This document shows, piece after piece, positions 40,918 through 54,894 of a stretch of 64,000 nucleotides of DNA. The DNA comes from Pseudomonas sp. NC02 (GTDB lineage: Bacteria > Pseudomonadota > Gammaproteobacteria > Pseudomonadales > Pseudomonadaceae), in NCBI RefSeq assembly GCF_002874965.1, contig NZ_CP025624.1:6826567-6890566 (forward strand), in the 5' to 3' direction. Position 1 is the stretch's first letter; each line of letters begins with the position of its first letter. Made by a program: the position numbers and the translations under genes. The notes under the pieces are model-generated. The model made no database searches. It was not told the DNA's origin and worked only from the letters and a program-made list of their open reading frames with translations.

Positions 40918-41685
40918 CTAGATGACTGCCGCGCAAATCAGCGTGATGCCGCGGGCTTGAATCTGGTCGCGGGCCTCAAGTGGCAGGCGATCATCGGTAA
41001 TAAGGGTATGGACGCTGCTCCAGGGCAGTTCCAGGTTGGGGATCTTGCGGCCAATCTTGTCGGACTCGACCATCACCACCACTTCACGGGCAACTTCGGC
41101 CATGACGCGGCTCAGCCCCAGTAATTCGTTGAAGGTGGTGGTGCCGCGCTCCAGGTCGATGCCATCGGCACCAATAAAGAGCTGGTCGAAATCGTAGGAA
41201 CGCAGTACCTGTTCGGCGACCTGGCCCTGGAACGAGTCCGAATGCGGGTCCCAGGTGCCGCCGGTCATCAACAGTACCGGCTCGTGTTCCAGGTCACTCA
41301 AGGCGCTGGCCACGTGCAGGGAGTTGGTCATCACCACCAGGCCGGGCTGGTGCCCCAGTTCGGGGATCATGGCGGCGGTGGTGCTCCCGCTGTCGATGAT
41401 GATGCGCGCGTGTTCCCGCAAACGCCGGACGGCCGCACGGGCGATGGCGCGCTTGTAGGCCGAAATGGGCTGTGCCGGATCACCGACCAGTTCCTGAGGC
41501 ATGGTGATGGCGCCACCGTAGCGACGCAGCAACAGACCGTTACTTTCGAGGGCCGCCAGGTCCTTGCGGATGGTGACTTCCGAGGTTTCGAAACGCTTGG
41601 CCAACTCGTCCACGCTGACTTCACCTTGCTCGGTGAGCATGGCAAGGATGTTGTGGCGACGTTGGGGTGTATTTCGTTTCGACAT
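40918..41685 (-). CDS. glmR: DeoR-family regulator of glucosamine metabolism (GlmR)
   Basis: This 255-residue regulator has an N-terminal DeoR winged helix ([20 protein letters not shown], then [16 protein letters not shown]) and a C-terminal phosphosugar-sensing domain ([35 protein letters not shown]). It is ten bases upstream of glmS, in the same direction, so it likely controls glmS and itself in response to an aminosugar phosphate. The start at 41685 matches the family; 13 extra residues would be added by a frame to 41724. Repeated TTTCGTTTCGA motifs at its start may be its own operator. Confidence 0.88.
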   Translation of the reverse strand: MSKRNTPQRRHNILAMLTEQGEVSVDELAKRFETSEVTIRKDLAALESNGLLLRRYGGAITMPQELVGDPAQPISAYKRAIARAAVRRLREHARIIIDSGSTTAAMIPELGHQPGLVVMTNSLHVASALSDLEHEPVLLMTGGTWDPHSDSFQGQVAEQVLRSYDFDQLFIGADGIDLERGTTTFNELLGLSRVMAEVAREVVVMVESDKIGRKIPNLELPWSSVHTLITDDRLPLEARDQIQARGITLICAAVI

Positions 41686-41710
41686 GGTGATGATAAGTTT
41701 CGTTTCGAAA
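41672..41710. promoter_or_regulatory. Candidate GlmR operator: two direct repeats of TTTCGTTTCGA
   Basis: TTTCGTTTCGA occurs at 41672-41682 and again at 41698-41708, 26 bases apart and on the same side, overlapping the glmR start codon region. DeoR-type repressors bind repeated TTTCG elements, so this looks like an autoregulatory site. Confidence 0.5.
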
Positions 41711-41789
41711 GATAACGAAGGCAATCAAAACCTATTCATTCAAAATGGTCAAGCATGCGACTGAGTTTTTTGAATCAACACAGATAAAA

Positions 41790-41881
41790 ATGTGGGAGCG
41801 GGCTTGCTCGCGAAGGCGGTGTGTCAGTCGGCGCATGTATCAACCGAAAGACCGCCTTCGCGAGCAAGCCCGCTCCCACAT
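41790..41881. repeat. REPIN between glmR and glmU
   Basis: TGTGGGAGCGGGCTTGCTCG and its inverted copy CGAGCAAGCCCGCTCCCACA bracket a spacer of about 50 bases. It belongs to the same family as the elements at 10011 and 12234. It separates glmU from glmR. Confidence 0.92.
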
Positions 41882-41913
41882 AAGTACCGCAGTGTTTCAG
41901 GGTTGTGGATAAC

Positions 41914-43281
41914 TCAGGTCTTTTTGATTTTGACCGGGCGTTTCCAGCCGTCGATGTTGCGCTGGCGGGCGCGGGCGACGGCCAACTGGGACTTATCCAC
42001 ATCCTGGTTGATGGTGGAACCTGCGGCGGTGTTTGAACCATCACCGATAGTGACGGGGGCGATCAGCGAGTTGTTGGAGCCGATAAACACGTCTTCGCCA
42101 ATGGTCGTCTGGTACTTGTTGGCGCCGTCGTAATTGCAGGTGATGGCGCCTGCGCCGATATTGCTGCGCGCTCCGATCACTGCATCGCCGAGGTAGGCCA
42201 GATGCCCTGCCTTGGCGTCGTCGCCCATCCGGGCGTTTTTCAGTTCTACAAAGTTACCCACATGGGCGCGAGCGCCCAGCACGCTGCCCGGACGCAAACG
42301 CGCGAACGGGCCGGCATCACTGCCCTCGCCCATCACCGCACCGTCGATATGGCTGTTGGCCTTGATCACCACACCCTTGCGCAGGGTGCTGTCCTTGATC
42401 ACGCAGTTCGGCCCGATCACCACGTCGTCTTCGATGACCACGCGGCCTTCGAGGATCACGTTGATATCGATCAGCACGTCGCGGCCAACGGTGACGTCAC
42501 CCCGCACATCGAAACGTGCCGGATCACGCAGCGTCACGCCCAGCGCCATCAGGCGGCGGCCTTCACGCAGTTGGTAGTGACGCTCCAGCTCCGCCAGTTG
42601 CTTGCGGTCGTTGGCGCCCTGCACTTCCATCGGGTCGTGGGGCTGTTCGGTGGCGACCACCAGGCCATCGCTGACGGCCATCTCGATGACGTCGGTCAGG
42701 TAGTACTCGCCCTGGGCGTTGTTGTTGGACAAGCGGCTCATCCAGTCGGCCAGGCGATCAGCCGGCACCGCGAGGATGCCGGTGTTGCCTTCAGTGATGG
42801 CGCGCTGGGCTTCGCTGGCGTCTTTATGCTCGACGATGGCGGCGACCTTGCCGTCAGCGTTGCGCACGATGCGACCGTAGCCGGTCGGGTCGTCCAACTC
42901 GACAGTGAGCAAGCCCATCTGGCCTGGCACCACGTGCTTGAGCAGGCGCTGCAAGGTTTCCACTTCGATCAGCGGCACGTCACCGTAGAGGATCAGCACG
43001 GTGTCGGCCTTGATGAACGGCACGGCCTGCGCGGTGGCATGCCCGGTACCCAATTGCTTGTCCTGCAATACGAAATTCAGGTCATCCGCCGCCAGCCGCT
43101 CACGCACCACATCGGCACCGTGGCCGATCACCACATGAATGCGCTGTGGATCCAGCTGCCGGGCGCTGTGGATAACATGGCCAAGCATGGAGTTGCCGGC
43201 AACCGGGTGCAGCACCTTGGGCAGGGCCGAACGCATGCGGGTGCCCTGGCCTGCGGCAAGAATTACGATTTCGAGAGACAT
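41914..43281 (-). CDS. glmU: Bifunctional GlcNAc-1-phosphate uridyltransferase / glucosamine-1-phosphate acetyltransferase
   Basis: This 455-residue enzyme carries out the last two steps to UDP-GlcNAc. The N-terminal pyrophosphorylase domain (1-228) starts with [18 protein letters not shown] and the C-terminal domain (about 252-455) is a left-handed beta-helix of hexapeptide repeats ([18 protein letters not shown]) with acetyltransferase residues near ITCNYDG and [11 protein letters not shown]. It lies between the ATP synthase operon and glmR/glmS. A bidirectional terminator separates it from atpC. The length is typical. Confidence 0.97.
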   Translation of the reverse strand: MSLEIVILAAGQGTRMRSALPKVLHPVAGNSMLGHVIHSARQLDPQRIHVVIGHGADVVRERLAADDLNFVLQDKQLGTGHATAQAVPFIKADTVLILYGDVPLIEVETLQRLLKHVVPGQMGLLTVELDDPTGYGRIVRNADGKVAAIVEHKDASEAQRAITEGNTGILAVPADRLADWMSRLSNNNAQGEYYLTDVIEMAVSDGLVVATEQPHDPMEVQGANDRKQLAELERHYQLREGRRLMALGVTLRDPARFDVRGDVTVGRDVLIDINVILEGRVVIEDDVVIGPNCVIKDSTLRKGVVIKANSHIDGAVMGEGSDAGPFARLRPGSVLGARAHVGNFVELKNARMGDDAKAGHLAYLGDAVIGARSNIGAGAITCNYDGANKYQTTIGEDVFIGSNNSLIAPVTIGDGSNTAAGSTINQDVDKSQLAVARARQRNIDGWKRPVKIKKT

Positions 43282-43341
43282 GAATGGCTACCAATCCTGG
43301 GCGGTCAGACTTCAGACCAAAGAAGTGTTTTGCAAAAAAAG

Positions 43342-43370
43342 AAAAAGGGTAGCCGAGGCTACCCTTTTTA
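43342..43370 (-). terminator. Terminator of the ATP synthase operon
   Basis: AAAAAGGGTAGCC, a short GAG loop and GGCTACCCTTTTT form a stem with A- and T-runs on both sides, 26 bases after the atpC stop. It can work on both strands. Confidence 0.92.
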
Positions 43371-43396
43371 ATCAATCACGCATGAGGTTTGACGGC

Positions 43397-43822
43397 TTAG
43401 CCGCCAAACTTCTTGCGGATCTGCTGGACGGTGCGCAGCTGAGCTGCGGCCTCGGCCAGACGTGCAGCAGCAGAACCGTAGTCGAAATCTGCGCCTTTTT
43501 CGTTCAGGGCCTTCTCGGCAGCCTTGACGGCTTCCTGAGCGGAGGCTTCATCCAGGTCGGCAGCACGTTGCACGGTGTCGGCAAGTACCTTGACCATGTT
43601 CGGCTGAACCTCGAGGAAACCACCGGAGATGTAAAACACCTCCCGTTCCCCGCCCAGCTTGGTCAGAGTGATCGGACCAGGCTTCAAGGATGTAATCAAT
43701 GGCGCGTGGCCAAAGTTAATACCCAGGTCGCCCAGTTCGCCGTGTGCAATCACACTCTCGATCTGACCGGAGAAGATTTCCCCTTCCGCGCTGACGATAT
43801 CGCAATGGAATGTCATAGCCAT
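43397..43822 (-). CDS. atpC: ATP synthase F1 epsilon subunit
   Basis: This 141-residue subunit of the F1 central stalk couples rotation to catalysis and inhibits ATP hydrolysis. It has an N-terminal beta-sandwich ([20 protein letters not shown]) and a C-terminal helical hairpin rich in Ala (about 90-141). It is the last gene of the nine-gene atp operon, 44 bases after atpD, and is followed by a strong terminator. Confidence 0.97.
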   Translation of the reverse strand: MAMTFHCDIVSAEGEIFSGQIESVIAHGELGDLGINFGHAPLITSLKPGPITLTKLGGEREVFYISGGFLEVQPNMVKVLADTVQRAADLDEASAQEAVKAAEKALNEKGADFDYGSAAARLAEAAAQLRTVQQIRKKFGG

Positions 43823-43866
43823 CTGCTTGCCTCAACCTGATTAGCGCCCGTTACCGGGCGCCGGAA

Positions 43867-45273
<1,407 letters not shown>

Positions 45274-46134
45274 TTAAACCGCGGCAGCGCCGCCGACGAT
45301 TTCCGAGATCTCTTGGGTGATCGCAGCCTGACGCGCCTTGTTGTAGATCAGCTGCAAATCGCTGATCAAATCACCGGCGTTGTCGGTAGCGTTCTTCATC
45401 GCGATCATCCGCGCAGCTTGTTCAGCCGCGTTGTTCTCGACCACCGCCTGGTACACCTGCGACTCCACGTAGCGCACCATCAAGCCGTCAAGCAGCTCTT
45501 TGGCGTCTGGTTCGTAGAGGTAGTCCCAGTGGTGCTTGAGTTCTTGTTCCGGGGCGGCCACCAATGGAATCAACTGCTCCACGGTAGGCTGTTGCGTCAT
45601 GGTGTTGATGAACTTGTTGGATACCACGGAGAGGCGGTCAATCCGGCCTTCCAGGTATGCATCCAGCATCACCTTGACGCTGCCGATCAAATCATTGATC
45701 GACGGTTCTTCACCCAGGTGGCTGATAGCTGCAACGACGTTACCGCCGAAGTTGCGGAAAAAGGCCGCACCCTTGCTACCGACCACACACAGATCGATCT
45801 CGACGCCTTTTTCGCGGTTTACCGCCATGTCCTTGACCAGGGCCTTGAACAGGTTGGTATTCAAACCACCGCACAAACCACGGTCACTGCTCACCACGAC
45901 ATAACCGACGCGCTTTACTTCGCGATCGATCATGAACGGGTGGCGATATTCCGGGTTGGCGTTAGCCAGATGACCAATAACCTGGCGGATACGCTCCGCG
46001 TAGGGACGGCTAGCAGCCATGCGCATTTGTGCCTTGCGCATTTTGCTGACCGCCACTTTTTCCATGGCGCTGGTGATCTTTTGCGTGCTTTTGATGCTCG
46101 CAATCTTACTGCGAATCTCTTTTGCGCCTGCCAT
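45274..46134 (-). CDS. atpG: ATP synthase F1 gamma subunit
   Basis: This 286-residue central-stalk subunit begins [20 protein letters not shown], with the long N-terminal helix and the equally conserved C-terminal helix ([20 protein letters not shown]). It transmits rotation from the c-ring to the catalytic sites. It lies 50 bases after atpA and 27 before atpD. Confidence 0.98.
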   Translation of the reverse strand: MAGAKEIRSKIASIKSTQKITSAMEKVAVSKMRKAQMRMAASRPYAERIRQVIGHLANANPEYRHPFMIDREVKRVGYVVVSSDRGLCGGLNTNLFKALVKDMAVNREKGVEIDLCVVGSKGAAFFRNFGGNVVAAISHLGEEPSINDLIGSVKVMLDAYLEGRIDRLSVVSNKFINTMTQQPTVEQLIPLVAAPEQELKHHWDYLYEPDAKELLDGLMVRYVESQVYQAVVENNAAEQAARMIAMKNATDNAGDLISDLQLIYNKARQAAITQEISEIVGGAAAV

Positions 46135-46184
46135 GTAACACCTATCAGGTTAGCAAGCGGGAGCCTCGCGGCCCCCGCTGCGGC

Positions 46185-47729
46185 TTACCAGGTTTGGGTG
46201 GCCTTGAACTTCTCGATACCGGCTTTGATGCCAGCGTCGATGTCGTCATTGAAGTCACCCTTCACGTTGATCTTCGCCATCAATTCGGCGTGATCGCGGT
46301 TGAAGTAAGCAATCAGCGCTTGTTCGAAGCTGCCGACCTTGGTGATTTCAACGTCGGTCAGGAACCCACGCTCAGCGGCATACAGCGACAGCGCCATGTC
46401 AGCGATCGACATTGGTGCGTATTGCTTCTGCTTCATCAGCTCGGTAACGCGCTGACCATGCTCAAGTTGCTTACGGGTCGCTTCGTCCAGGTCAGAAGCG
46501 AACTGGGCGAATGCCGCCAGTTCACGGTACTGAGCCAGAGCGGTACGGATACCACCGGAGAGCTTCTTGATGATCTTGGTCTGAGCGGCACCACCCACAC
46601 GGGATACCGAAACACCGGCGTTCACTGCAGGACGGATCCCGGAGTTGAACATGGCCGATTCCAGGAAGATCTGACCGTCGGTGATGGAAATCACGTTGGT
46701 CGGAACGAACGCGGAAACGTCGCCAGCCTGGGTTTCGATGATCGGCAGTGCGGTCAGGGAACCGGTTTTGCCGGTCACTGCGCCGTTGGTGAACTTCTCT
46801 ACGTATTCTTCCGAAACGCGGGATGCGCGCTCCAGCAGACGGGAGTGGAGATAGAACACGTCGCCTGGGTAAGCTTCACGGCCTGGTGGACGGCGCAGCA
46901 GCAGGGAAATCTGGCGGTAAGCCACTGCTTGCTTGGACAGATCGTCATAAACGATCAGCGCGTCTTCACCGCGGTCGCGGAAGTATTCGCCCATGGTGCA
47001 ACCGGAGTACGGTGCCAGGAACTGAAGTGCAGCGGATTCCGAAGCACTGGCGGCCACGACGATGGTGTTAGCCAGGGCGCCGTTTTCTTCCAGCTTGCGA
47101 ACCACGTTGGCGATGGTCGATTGTTTCTGACCGATGGCTACGTAGACGCAGAAAATCCCGCTGTCTTTCTGGTTGATGATCGCGTCGATCGCCAGAGCGG
47201 TTTTACCGATCTGACGGTCACCGATGATCAGCTCACGCTGGCCACGGCCGACAGGAATCATGGCATCGACAGCCTTGTAGCCAGTCTGTACAGGCTGGTC
47301 TACCGACTTACGCCAGATCACGCCTGGAGCAACTTTCTCGACCGCATCGGTCTCGGTGTTGTTCAGCGGACCTTTGCCGTCAACTGGGTTACCCAGTGCG
47401 TCGACAACGCGACCCAGCAGTTCCTTACCAACCGGAACTTCCAGGATGCGGCCTGTGCACTTGGCGCTCATGCCTTCGGCCAGAGTCTGGTAGGAGCCCA
47501 ATACAACGGCACCTACAGAGTCTTGCTCCAGGTTGAGGGCCATACCGTAGACGCCGCCCGGAAACTCGATCATCTCGCCGTACATTACGTCGGCCAGACC
47601 GTGAATCCGCACGATGCCGTCAGATACGCTGACGACAGTGCCTTCGTTACGGGCTTGGGAGGTCACATCGAGCTTGTCGATGCGGCCCTTGATAATTTCA
47701 CTTATTTCGGAAGGATTGAGTTGCTGCAT
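46185..47729 (-). CDS. atpA: ATP synthase F1 alpha subunit
   Basis: This 514-residue regulatory nucleotide-binding subunit has Walker A GDRQIGKT near residue 170 and the conserved [21 protein letters not shown] segment (here [16 protein letters not shown]). It forms the alpha3beta3 head with AtpD. It begins 21 bases after atpH and is followed by atpG. Confidence 0.98.
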   Translation of the reverse strand: MQQLNPSEISEIIKGRIDKLDVTSQARNEGTVVSVSDGIVRIHGLADVMYGEMIEFPGGVYGMALNLEQDSVGAVVLGSYQTLAEGMSAKCTGRILEVPVGKELLGRVVDALGNPVDGKGPLNNTETDAVEKVAPGVIWRKSVDQPVQTGYKAVDAMIPVGRGQRELIIGDRQIGKTALAIDAIINQKDSGIFCVYVAIGQKQSTIANVVRKLEENGALANTIVVAASASESAALQFLAPYSGCTMGEYFRDRGEDALIVYDDLSKQAVAYRQISLLLRRPPGREAYPGDVFYLHSRLLERASRVSEEYVEKFTNGAVTGKTGSLTALPIIETQAGDVSAFVPTNVISITDGQIFLESAMFNSGIRPAVNAGVSVSRVGGAAQTKIIKKLSGGIRTALAQYRELAAFAQFASDLDEATRKQLEHGQRVTELMKQKQYAPMSIADMALSLYAAERGFLTDVEITKVGSFEQALIAYFNRDHAELMAKINVKGDFNDDIDAGIKAGIEKFKATQTW

Positions 47730-47750
47730 TGCTCTGCTGCCCCTTCAAAC

Positions 47751-48287
47751 TCAAGATTTCAATGCTTCGGCAAGATTCGCGAGTTTGCCGCGAATCGAGC
47801 CATCGATAACCAGGTCGCCGGCGCGAATGATGACACCACCAATCAGGGTGGCATCCTCCGCAACTTGCAGGCGCACTTCCCGGTCGAGTCGTGCACTGAG
47901 AACCTTGGCGAGTTTGTCTTGCTGTTCTTGGTTCAATGCAAAAGCACTGGTCACTTCAACATCTACCGATTTCTCTTGTTCGGCCTTGTACAGGTCAAAC
48001 AGAGCGGCGATCTCCGGCAGAAGCGGGAGACGGTCGTTTTCGGCAACGACGTGGATGAAGTTCTGCACTTTTACATCAAACTTGTCGCCGCACACGTCAA
48101 TAAACGTGGCGGCCTTGTCTGCGCTCGTCAGTCGCGGGGCCTTGAGCACGCGCTGCATGGTGTCGTCTTGCGACACTGCTGCAGCCAGGCCGAGCATGGC
48201 TGACCAAGAGGCCAGCTGCTGGTGGGCCTGGGCGTGCTCGAAGGCTGCCTTAGCGTAAGGTCGGGCCAACGTGGTCAATTCTGCCAT
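47751..48287 (-). CDS. atpH: ATP synthase F1 delta subunit
   Basis: This 178-residue peripheral-stalk subunit has the N-terminal helical bundle ([14 protein letters not shown]) and the C-terminal segment [31 protein letters not shown] (shown in part), which binds the b subunits. It connects the alpha3beta3 head to the stator. It starts 12 bases after the atpF stop. Confidence 0.97.
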   Translation of the reverse strand: MAELTTLARPYAKAAFEHAQAHQQLASWSAMLGLAAAVSQDDTMQRVLKAPRLTSADKAATFIDVCGDKFDVKVQNFIHVVAENDRLPLLPEIAALFDLYKAEQEKSVDVEVTSAFALNQEQQDKLAKVLSARLDREVRLQVAEDATLIGGVIIRAGDLVIDGSIRGKLANLAEALKS

Positions 48288-48299
48288 GATCGCCCTCGC

Positions 48300-48770
48300 T
48301 TAAATTTCAGCAGCCAGTTTGTTTACCAGCTCCGCGTGCGCGTTTTGATCGATTGTGGCACCCAGGATCTTCTCAGCACCGCCGACGGCCAGAGCACCCA
48401 GTTGGGCACGCAGCGCATCTTTGACACCGTTCAGTTCCTGCTCGATCTCGGCTTGAGCCTGAACCTTCACACGGTCAGCGTCGATACGGGCTTTTTCAAC
48501 AGCCTCTTCAACGATCTGGTTACCGCGTTTCTTGGCTTGCTCAATGATTTCAGCTGCCTGAGCTTTCGCTTCGCGCAGTTGTTGACCCGCTTTATCTTGG
48601 GCCAACTCCAGGTCGCGAGCTGCTCGTGCGGCAGCGTCCAGTCCGTCTGCGATCTTCTTCTGACGTTCGTGCAAAGCCGCGATGACCGGAGGCCATACGA
48701 ACTTCATGCAGAAAACTACAAAAATCAAGAACGCTAAGGACTGACCAATAATGGTTGCATTAATGTTCAC
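48300..48770 (-). CDS. atpF: ATP synthase Fo b subunit (GTG start)
   Basis: This 156-residue stator subunit has one N-terminal membrane helix ([20 protein letters not shown]) and a long charged coiled coil. I chose the GTG at 48770 because it gives the standard 156-residue protein starting [10 protein letters not shown], with GAGG seven bases upstream; a longer ATG frame to 48806 would add twelve unrelated residues across the atpE-atpF gap. It dimerises and holds the F1 head through AtpH. Confidence 0.95.
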   Translation of the reverse strand: MNINATIIGQSLAFLIFVVFCMKFVWPPVIAALHERQKKIADGLDAAARAARDLELAQDKAGQQLREAKAQAAEIIEQAKKRGNQIVEEAVEKARIDADRVKVQAQAEIEQELNGVKDALRAQLGALAVGGAEKILGATIDQNAHAELVNKLAAEI

Positions 48771-48826
48771 GCCAATACCTCGCTCGTTCGTTGCACAACA
48801 CACCAATCACTCGAAAAAACGAGTGA

Positions 48827-49099
<273 letters not shown>

Positions 49100-49156
49100 T
49101 TACGTCGTATGGTTTAGGTTTTTTAGATTTTAAAGCGGTAAAACAAATCGTTTCAT

Positions 49157-49193
49157 AGCCCTTCAGGGCTACCCTCCCGTTTGACCGGGAGGG
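49157..49193 (-). promoter_or_regulatory. Twin hairpins in the atpB-atpE gap
   Basis: AGCCCTTCAGGGCT (49157-49170) and CCCTCCCG-N6-CGGGAGGG (49172-49193) are adjacent perfect inverted repeats in the 133-base space between the atpB stop and the atpE start. No T-run follows, so they are more likely mRNA stabilising or processing structures that raise atpE output than a terminator. Confidence 0.6.
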
Positions 49194-49217
49194 ACATCAG
49201 ACTAGTCGAGACTGGTC

Positions 49218-50514
<1,297 letters not shown>

Positions 50515-50588
50515 TCTTGCTCCTCAATGGTCGGCTGCCGGAAATCAATAACTTGGCATAATTTGTGCCGACAAAATGCGCGCAGAGT

Positions 50589-50610
50589 ATAGGGGCGGTT
50601 CTGCCCCTAT
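50589..50610. terminator. Hairpin between parB and the atp operon
   Basis: ATAGGGGC, a six-base loop and GCCCCTAT form a perfect stem 50 bases after the parB stop and upstream of atpI. No T-run follows on either strand, so it may be a Rho-dependent or weak terminator, or an attenuator ahead of the atp operon. Confidence 0.45.
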
Positions 50611-50659
50611 TCAACTGCCGGGTAGTGATTTCCGACTGCGCGCTACAGAAGCAATTGTT

Positions 50660-51532
50660 TCAGCGGATGTGGGCAAGGACGCCCTGAAGCTCATCCAATG
50701 AGTTATATCCGATGACCAATTGCCCTTTGCCTTTCTTGCCATGACGAATTTGCACCGCAGAGCCTAGGCGTTCGGCCAGGCGCTGCTCCAGGCGTGCAAT
50801 ATCCGGATCAGGTTTGGCGGTTTCGACCGGTGCAGGTTTGCCACTGAGCCACTGGCGAACCAGGGCCTCGGTCTGACGAACGGTGAGGCCTCGTGCGACA
50901 ACGTGTCGCGCCCCCTCAACCTGTTGATTTTCCGGCAAACCGAGCAAAGCACGGGCATGACCCATTTCCAGGTCGCCATGGGAAAGCATGGTTTTGATGA
51001 CTTCTGGCAGCGCGATCAGGCGCAACAGGTTGGACACGGTAACCCGGGACTTGCCCACCGCATCCGCGACTTCCTGCTGAGTCAGTTTGAATTCCTGCTG
51101 CAAACGCTGCAGGGCGATCGCTTCCTCGATCGGATTGAGGTCTTCACGCTGGATGTTCTCGATCAACGCCATGGCGATGGCGGTTTCATCCGGCACATCG
51201 CGCACCATTGCCGGAATGGTTTCCTTGCCGGCCTGCTGGCTGGCGCGCCAGCGGCGCTCGCCGGCGATGATTTCAAAGCGGCCTGCACCAATCGGGCGCA
51301 CCACGATCGGCTGCATCACGCCCTGGGCCTTGATCGAATTCGCCAATTCCTCCAGCGCCTGCGGGTCCATGTCCCGGCGCGGCTGGTATTTGCCGCGCTG
51401 GATCAGGTCCAGCGGCAGGTGCTGCAGCTCGCGCTCGTCGGCCTGCACTGCCTGTTCTTCAAGGGTCGTGACAGTCGGACCACTCAGCAGTGCATCCAGT
51501 CCACGTCCGAGACCTCGTTTCTTGACGGCCAT
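50660..51532 (-). CDS. parB: ParB, chromosome partitioning CTPase and parS-binding protein
   Basis: This 290-residue protein has a ParA-interacting N-terminus (KKRGLGRGLDALL), the CTP-binding ParB/Srx fold with the GERRWRA clamp motif near residue 93, a helix-turn-helix (LTQQEVADAVGKSRVTVSNL) that recognises parS, and a C-terminal dimerisation domain. It loads at parS and spreads as a CTP-dependent clamp around the origin region. A perfect parS core is at 4742-4755. It follows parA by nine bases. Confidence 0.97.
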   Translation of the reverse strand: MAVKKRGLGRGLDALLSGPTVTTLEEQAVQADERELQHLPLDLIQRGKYQPRRDMDPQALEELANSIKAQGVMQPIVVRPIGAGRFEIIAGERRWRASQQAGKETIPAMVRDVPDETAIAMALIENIQREDLNPIEEAIALQRLQQEFKLTQQEVADAVGKSRVTVSNLLRLIALPEVIKTMLSHGDLEMGHARALLGLPENQQVEGARHVVARGLTVRQTEALVRQWLSGKPAPVETAKPDPDIARLEQRLAERLGSAVQIRHGKKGKGQLVIGYNSLDELQGVLAHIR

Positions 51533-51541
51533 GGGGATTCC

Positions 51542-52339
51542 TTAAGTTGGCTGGGCTGCAGCGGTGCGTGAATTGCGGCGTTGACGGCGAACCATCTCGC
51601 CGGCCAGCGCCAGATAGGCAATGGCGCCGCGGGAAGACTTGTCGTACGCCAGCGCGGGCATGCCATAGCTTGGCGCTTCGGCCAGGCGGATGTTGCGTGG
51701 AATCACGGTGTCGTAGAGCTGATCGCCGAAGTGTTCCTTGAGCTGTGCCGACACATCGTTCATCAGGCTCAGGCGCGGGTCATACATGGTCCGCAGCAGG
51801 CCTTCGATTTGCAGGTTCGGGTTGAGCAACTCGGCGATACGCTTGATGTTATCCACAAGGTCGCTCAAGCCTTCGAGCGCGAAGTACTCGCACTGCATGG
51901 GGATAATCACCCCGTCGGCCGCAACCAGTGCGTTCAACGTCAGCATCGACAGCGACGGCGGGCAGTCGATCAAAATGTAGTCGTAATTCTCGCGGATCGG
52001 CGCCAGGGCGCTGCGCAGACGGCTTTCTTTCATCTGCATTTCCAGCAGCACCACTTCCGCCGCGGTCAAATCGCGGTTGGCCGGCAGCAGTTGATAACCG
52101 CCGTGCTCGGAGAAGTGCATGGCCTGGGCCAGATCGCACTCGCCAATCAGCAAGTCGTAGACCGAGTTTTCCAGGCCGTGTTTATCCACACCGCTACCCA
52201 TGGTGGCGTTGCCCTGTGGATCGAGATCGATCAACAGCACCCGACGCTTGGTAGCGACCAGGGATGCTGCGAGGTTGATGCAGGTGGTGGTTTTGCCCAC
52301 GCCACCTTTCTGGTTCGCTATCGCGAATACCTTAGCCAT
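51542..52339 (-). CDS. parA: ParA (Soj), chromosome partitioning ATPase
   Basis: This 265-residue deviant Walker ATPase begins MAKVFAIANQKGGVGKTTTC, with the P-loop KGGVGKTT at residues 11-18. It binds nucleoid DNA and moves ParB-parS complexes. The start at 52339 is preferred over 52357 because it matches the family start and keeps an 18-base gap from rsmG. It forms an operon with rsmG and parB. Confidence 0.97.
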   Translation of the reverse strand: MAKVFAIANQKGGVGKTTTCINLAASLVATKRRVLLIDLDPQGNATMGSGVDKHGLENSVYDLLIGECDLAQAMHFSEHGGYQLLPANRDLTAAEVVLLEMQMKESRLRSALAPIRENYDYILIDCPPSLSMLTLNALVAADGVIIPMQCEYFALEGLSDLVDNIKRIAELLNPNLQIEGLLRTMYDPRLSLMNDVSAQLKEHFGDQLYDTVIPRNIRLAEAPSYGMPALAYDKSSRGAIAYLALAGEMVRRQRRNSRTAAAQPT

Positions 52340-52357
52340 TCTTGCTTGTGTTCCCAA

Positions 52358-53002
52358 TCATGCCGTGCGGCGCAGTATCAGCAGATGGCGTTGGCCTTGG
52401 CAACCGGGTACGGCCAAGGCGTGTTCGCTATCGAGGTGGAAGTCTGCCGGCAATGCTAACAGCTCGTCGCTTGGATGAACGCCCTTCATTGCCAGCCAAC
52501 GGGTATCGCGGTCGCCGAGGTGGCGGGTCCAGTTGCTGAAGTTCTCCATGCTGCTGAAAGCCCGGGAAACAATTCCGTTGAAAGGCTGTTCAGGCGTAAA
52601 GGCTTCGACGCGACTGTGGATAACTTGCAGGTTATCCAGCTTGAGTTCGAGTTTGACCTGGGTCAGGAAGCGGGTTTTCTTGCCGTTGCTGTCCAGGCAG
52701 GTCACTTGCGACTCCGGAAACAGGATCGCCAGCGGGATGCCGGGCATGCCGCCGCCGCTGCCAACGTCGAGCCAGCGGCCGTTTTCGATAAACGGCATCA
52801 CGCTGAGACTGTCGAGCAGATGGCGGGAGACCATTTCGTCCGGGTCACGCACCGCAGTGAGGTTGTAAGCCTTGTTCCATTTGATCAACAGGGCCAGATA
52901 ACCCAGCAGCAACTCGTGCTGGGCTTCGGTCAGGTTGACGCCAAGCTGGCGAGCACCTGTGGATAACTCTTCGGCGTGTTGCGAGGTGACCAACGAACTC
53001 AA
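52358..53002 (-). CDS. rsmG: RsmG, 16S rRNA (guanine-527-N7) methyltransferase
   Basis: This 214-residue SAM methyltransferase (formerly GidB) has motif [17 protein letters not shown] near residue 78 and the conserved AFSSMENF segment. It methylates G527 of 16S rRNA (E. coli numbering); loss gives low-level streptomycin resistance in many bacteria. It overlaps mnmG by four bases and lies upstream of parA. Confidence 0.96.
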   Translation of the reverse strand: MSSLVTSQHAEELSTGARQLGVNLTEAQHELLLGYLALLIKWNKAYNLTAVRDPDEMVSRHLLDSLSVMPFIENGRWLDVGSGGGMPGIPLAILFPESQVTCLDSNGKKTRFLTQVKLELKLDNLQVIHSRVEAFTPEQPFNGIVSRAFSSMENFSNWTRHLGDRDTRWLAMKGVHPSDELLALPADFHLDSEHALAVPGCQGQRHLLILRRTA

Positions 53003-54894
53003 GCGCTTTGCTCCAACTGACGGCCCGCGCCGCGTTTTTTCAAATGAATCATCAACAGCGAAATGGCTGCCGGCGTGACGCCCGGAATACGGGACGCCTG
53101 GCCCAGGGTCTCCGGTCGAGTTATCCCAAGCTTGCCTTGGATCTCTTTCGACAGCCCGGAAATGTTTGTGTAATCGATATCCACAGGCAGCTTGGTGTCT
53201 TCGCTGGCCCGCAGACGAGCGATCTCATCCTGCTGACGGTCAATGTAACCGGCGTATTTGGTCTTGATTTCGACCTGCTCGGCAACCTGTGGATCTTCTG
53301 CGCCAGCGCCGGTGACCGAGATCAGACCAGCGTAGTCGATTTCCGGACGGGACAGCAGGTTCAGCAAGTTGTATTCGTGAGTCAGCGGCGTGCCGAATTT
53401 TTCGGCAATCGCGTCGCCTTGCTCGGTGCCCGGGCGAACCCAAGTACTTTTCAGGCGTTGCTCTTCCAACTCGATACTTTCGCGTTTTTTGCAGAAGGCC
53501 GCCCAACGCACGTCGTCGACCAGGCCCAATTCGCGACCTTTTTCGGTCAAGCGCAGGTCGGCGTTGTCTTCCCGCAGGATCAGGCGGTATTCGGCCCGGG
53601 ACGTAAACATCCGGTACGGTTCCTGGGTTCCGAGGGTGATCAGGTCGTCGACCAACACACCGATGTACGCCTCATCGCGACGCGGGCACCAGCTGTCTTT
53701 GCCCTGTGCACGCAGTGCCGCGTTGGTTCCGGCCAGCAAACCCTGGGCGCCGGCTTCTTCGTAACCGGTGGTGCCGTTGATTTGCCCTGCAAAGAACAAA
53801 CCGCCGATGACCTTGGTTTCCAGGCTGTATTTCAGGTCACGCGGGTCGAAGTAGTCGTACTCGATGGCGTAGCCAGGACGCACGATGTGCGCATTTTCCA
53901 TACCGCGAATCGACTGCACGATCTGGATTTGCACGTCGAACGGCAAGGAAGTTGAAATCCCGTTCGGGTACAGCTCGTGGGTAGTCAGACCTTCCGGTTC
54001 GATAAAAACCTGGTGGCTTTCCTTGTCGGCAAAGCGGTGGATCTTGTCTTCGATCGACGGGCAGTAGCGCGGGCCAATACCTTCGATCACCCCGGAATAC
54101 ATCGGCGAACGGTCGAGGTTCGCAGCAATGATTTCGTGGGTGCGAGCGTTGGTATGGGTAATCCAGCAACTGACCTGCTTCGGATGCTGTTCCTTGGAGC
54201 CCATGAACGACATCACCGGAATCGGTGTATCGCCGGCTTGCTCGGTCATCACCGAGAAATCCACAGACCGGCCATCAATTCGCGGCGGCGTGCCGGTTTT
54301 CAGGCGACCAACACGCAGTGGCAGTTCGCGAAGGCGCTGAGCCAGGGCAATTGACGGTGGATCACCGGCGCGGCCACCGGAATAGTTCTGCATACCGATG
54401 TGGATAAGTCCGCCGAGGAAGGTACCGGTGGTCAACACCACGGATTCTGCGAAGAAACGCAGGCCCATTTGCGTGACGACACCGCGTACCTGGTCTTGTT
54501 CGACGATCAGGTCATCGGCTGCCTGTTGAAATATCCACAGGTTCGGCTGGTTTTCCAGGGTTTCGCGGACAGCGGCCTTGTACAGGATGCGGTCGGCTTG
54601 AGCACGTGTGGCTCGTACGGCCGGGCCTTTGCGACTGTTCAGTACGCGAAATTGAATACCACCTTTGTCGGTAGCCATGGCCATCGCGCCGCCCAGGGCA
54701 TCGATTTCCTTGACCAGATGGCTTTTGCCAATCCCGCCAATCGCGGGGTTGCAGCTCATGGCGCCGAGGGTTTCCACGTTATGCGTCAGCAACAGGGTTT
54801 TTGCCCCCATGCGTGCTGACGCCAGTGCTGCCTCGGTACCGGCATGACCGCCGCCGATGACGATCACTTCAAAACGGGAAGGGAAATCCACCAC
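52999..54894 (-). CDS. mnmG: MnmG, tRNA uridine-5-carboxymethylaminomethyl modification enzyme
   Basis: This 631-residue FAD protein (formerly GidA) has the dinucleotide-binding motif [14 protein letters not shown] near residue 12, the conserved [25 protein letters not shown] region (about 48), and a C-terminal helical domain. With MnmE it installs the cmnm5 group at the wobble uridine. The start is GTG: two GTGs in tandem (54894, 54891) follow GAGG, and spacing slightly favours the second. The upstream 580 bases carry DnaA boxes and no gene on this strand. Its partner mnmE is separated from it by an iron-uptake module. Confidence 0.97.
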   Translation of the reverse strand: MVDFPSRFEVIVIGGGHAGTEAALASARMGAKTLLLTHNVETLGAMSCNPAIGGIGKSHLVKEIDALGGAMAMATDKGGIQFRVLNSRKGPAVRATRAQADRILYKAAVRETLENQPNLWIFQQAADDLIVEQDQVRGVVTQMGLRFFAESVVLTTGTFLGGLIHIGMQNYSGGRAGDPPSIALAQRLRELPLRVGRLKTGTPPRIDGRSVDFSVMTEQAGDTPIPVMSFMGSKEQHPKQVSCWITHTNARTHEIIAANLDRSPMYSGVIEGIGPRYCPSIEDKIHRFADKESHQVFIEPEGLTTHELYPNGISTSLPFDVQIQIVQSIRGMENAHIVRPGYAIEYDYFDPRDLKYSLETKVIGGLFFAGQINGTTGYEEAGAQGLLAGTNAALRAQGKDSWCPRRDEAYIGVLVDDLITLGTQEPYRMFTSRAEYRLILREDNADLRLTEKGRELGLVDDVRWAAFCKKRESIELEEQRLKSTWVRPGTEQGDAIAEKFGTPLTHEYNLLNLLSRPEIDYAGLISVTGAGAEDPQVAEQVEIKTKYAGYIDRQQDEIARLRASEDTKLPVDIDYTNISGLSKEIQGKLGITRPETLGQASRIPGVTPAAISLLMIHLKKRGAGRQLEQSA

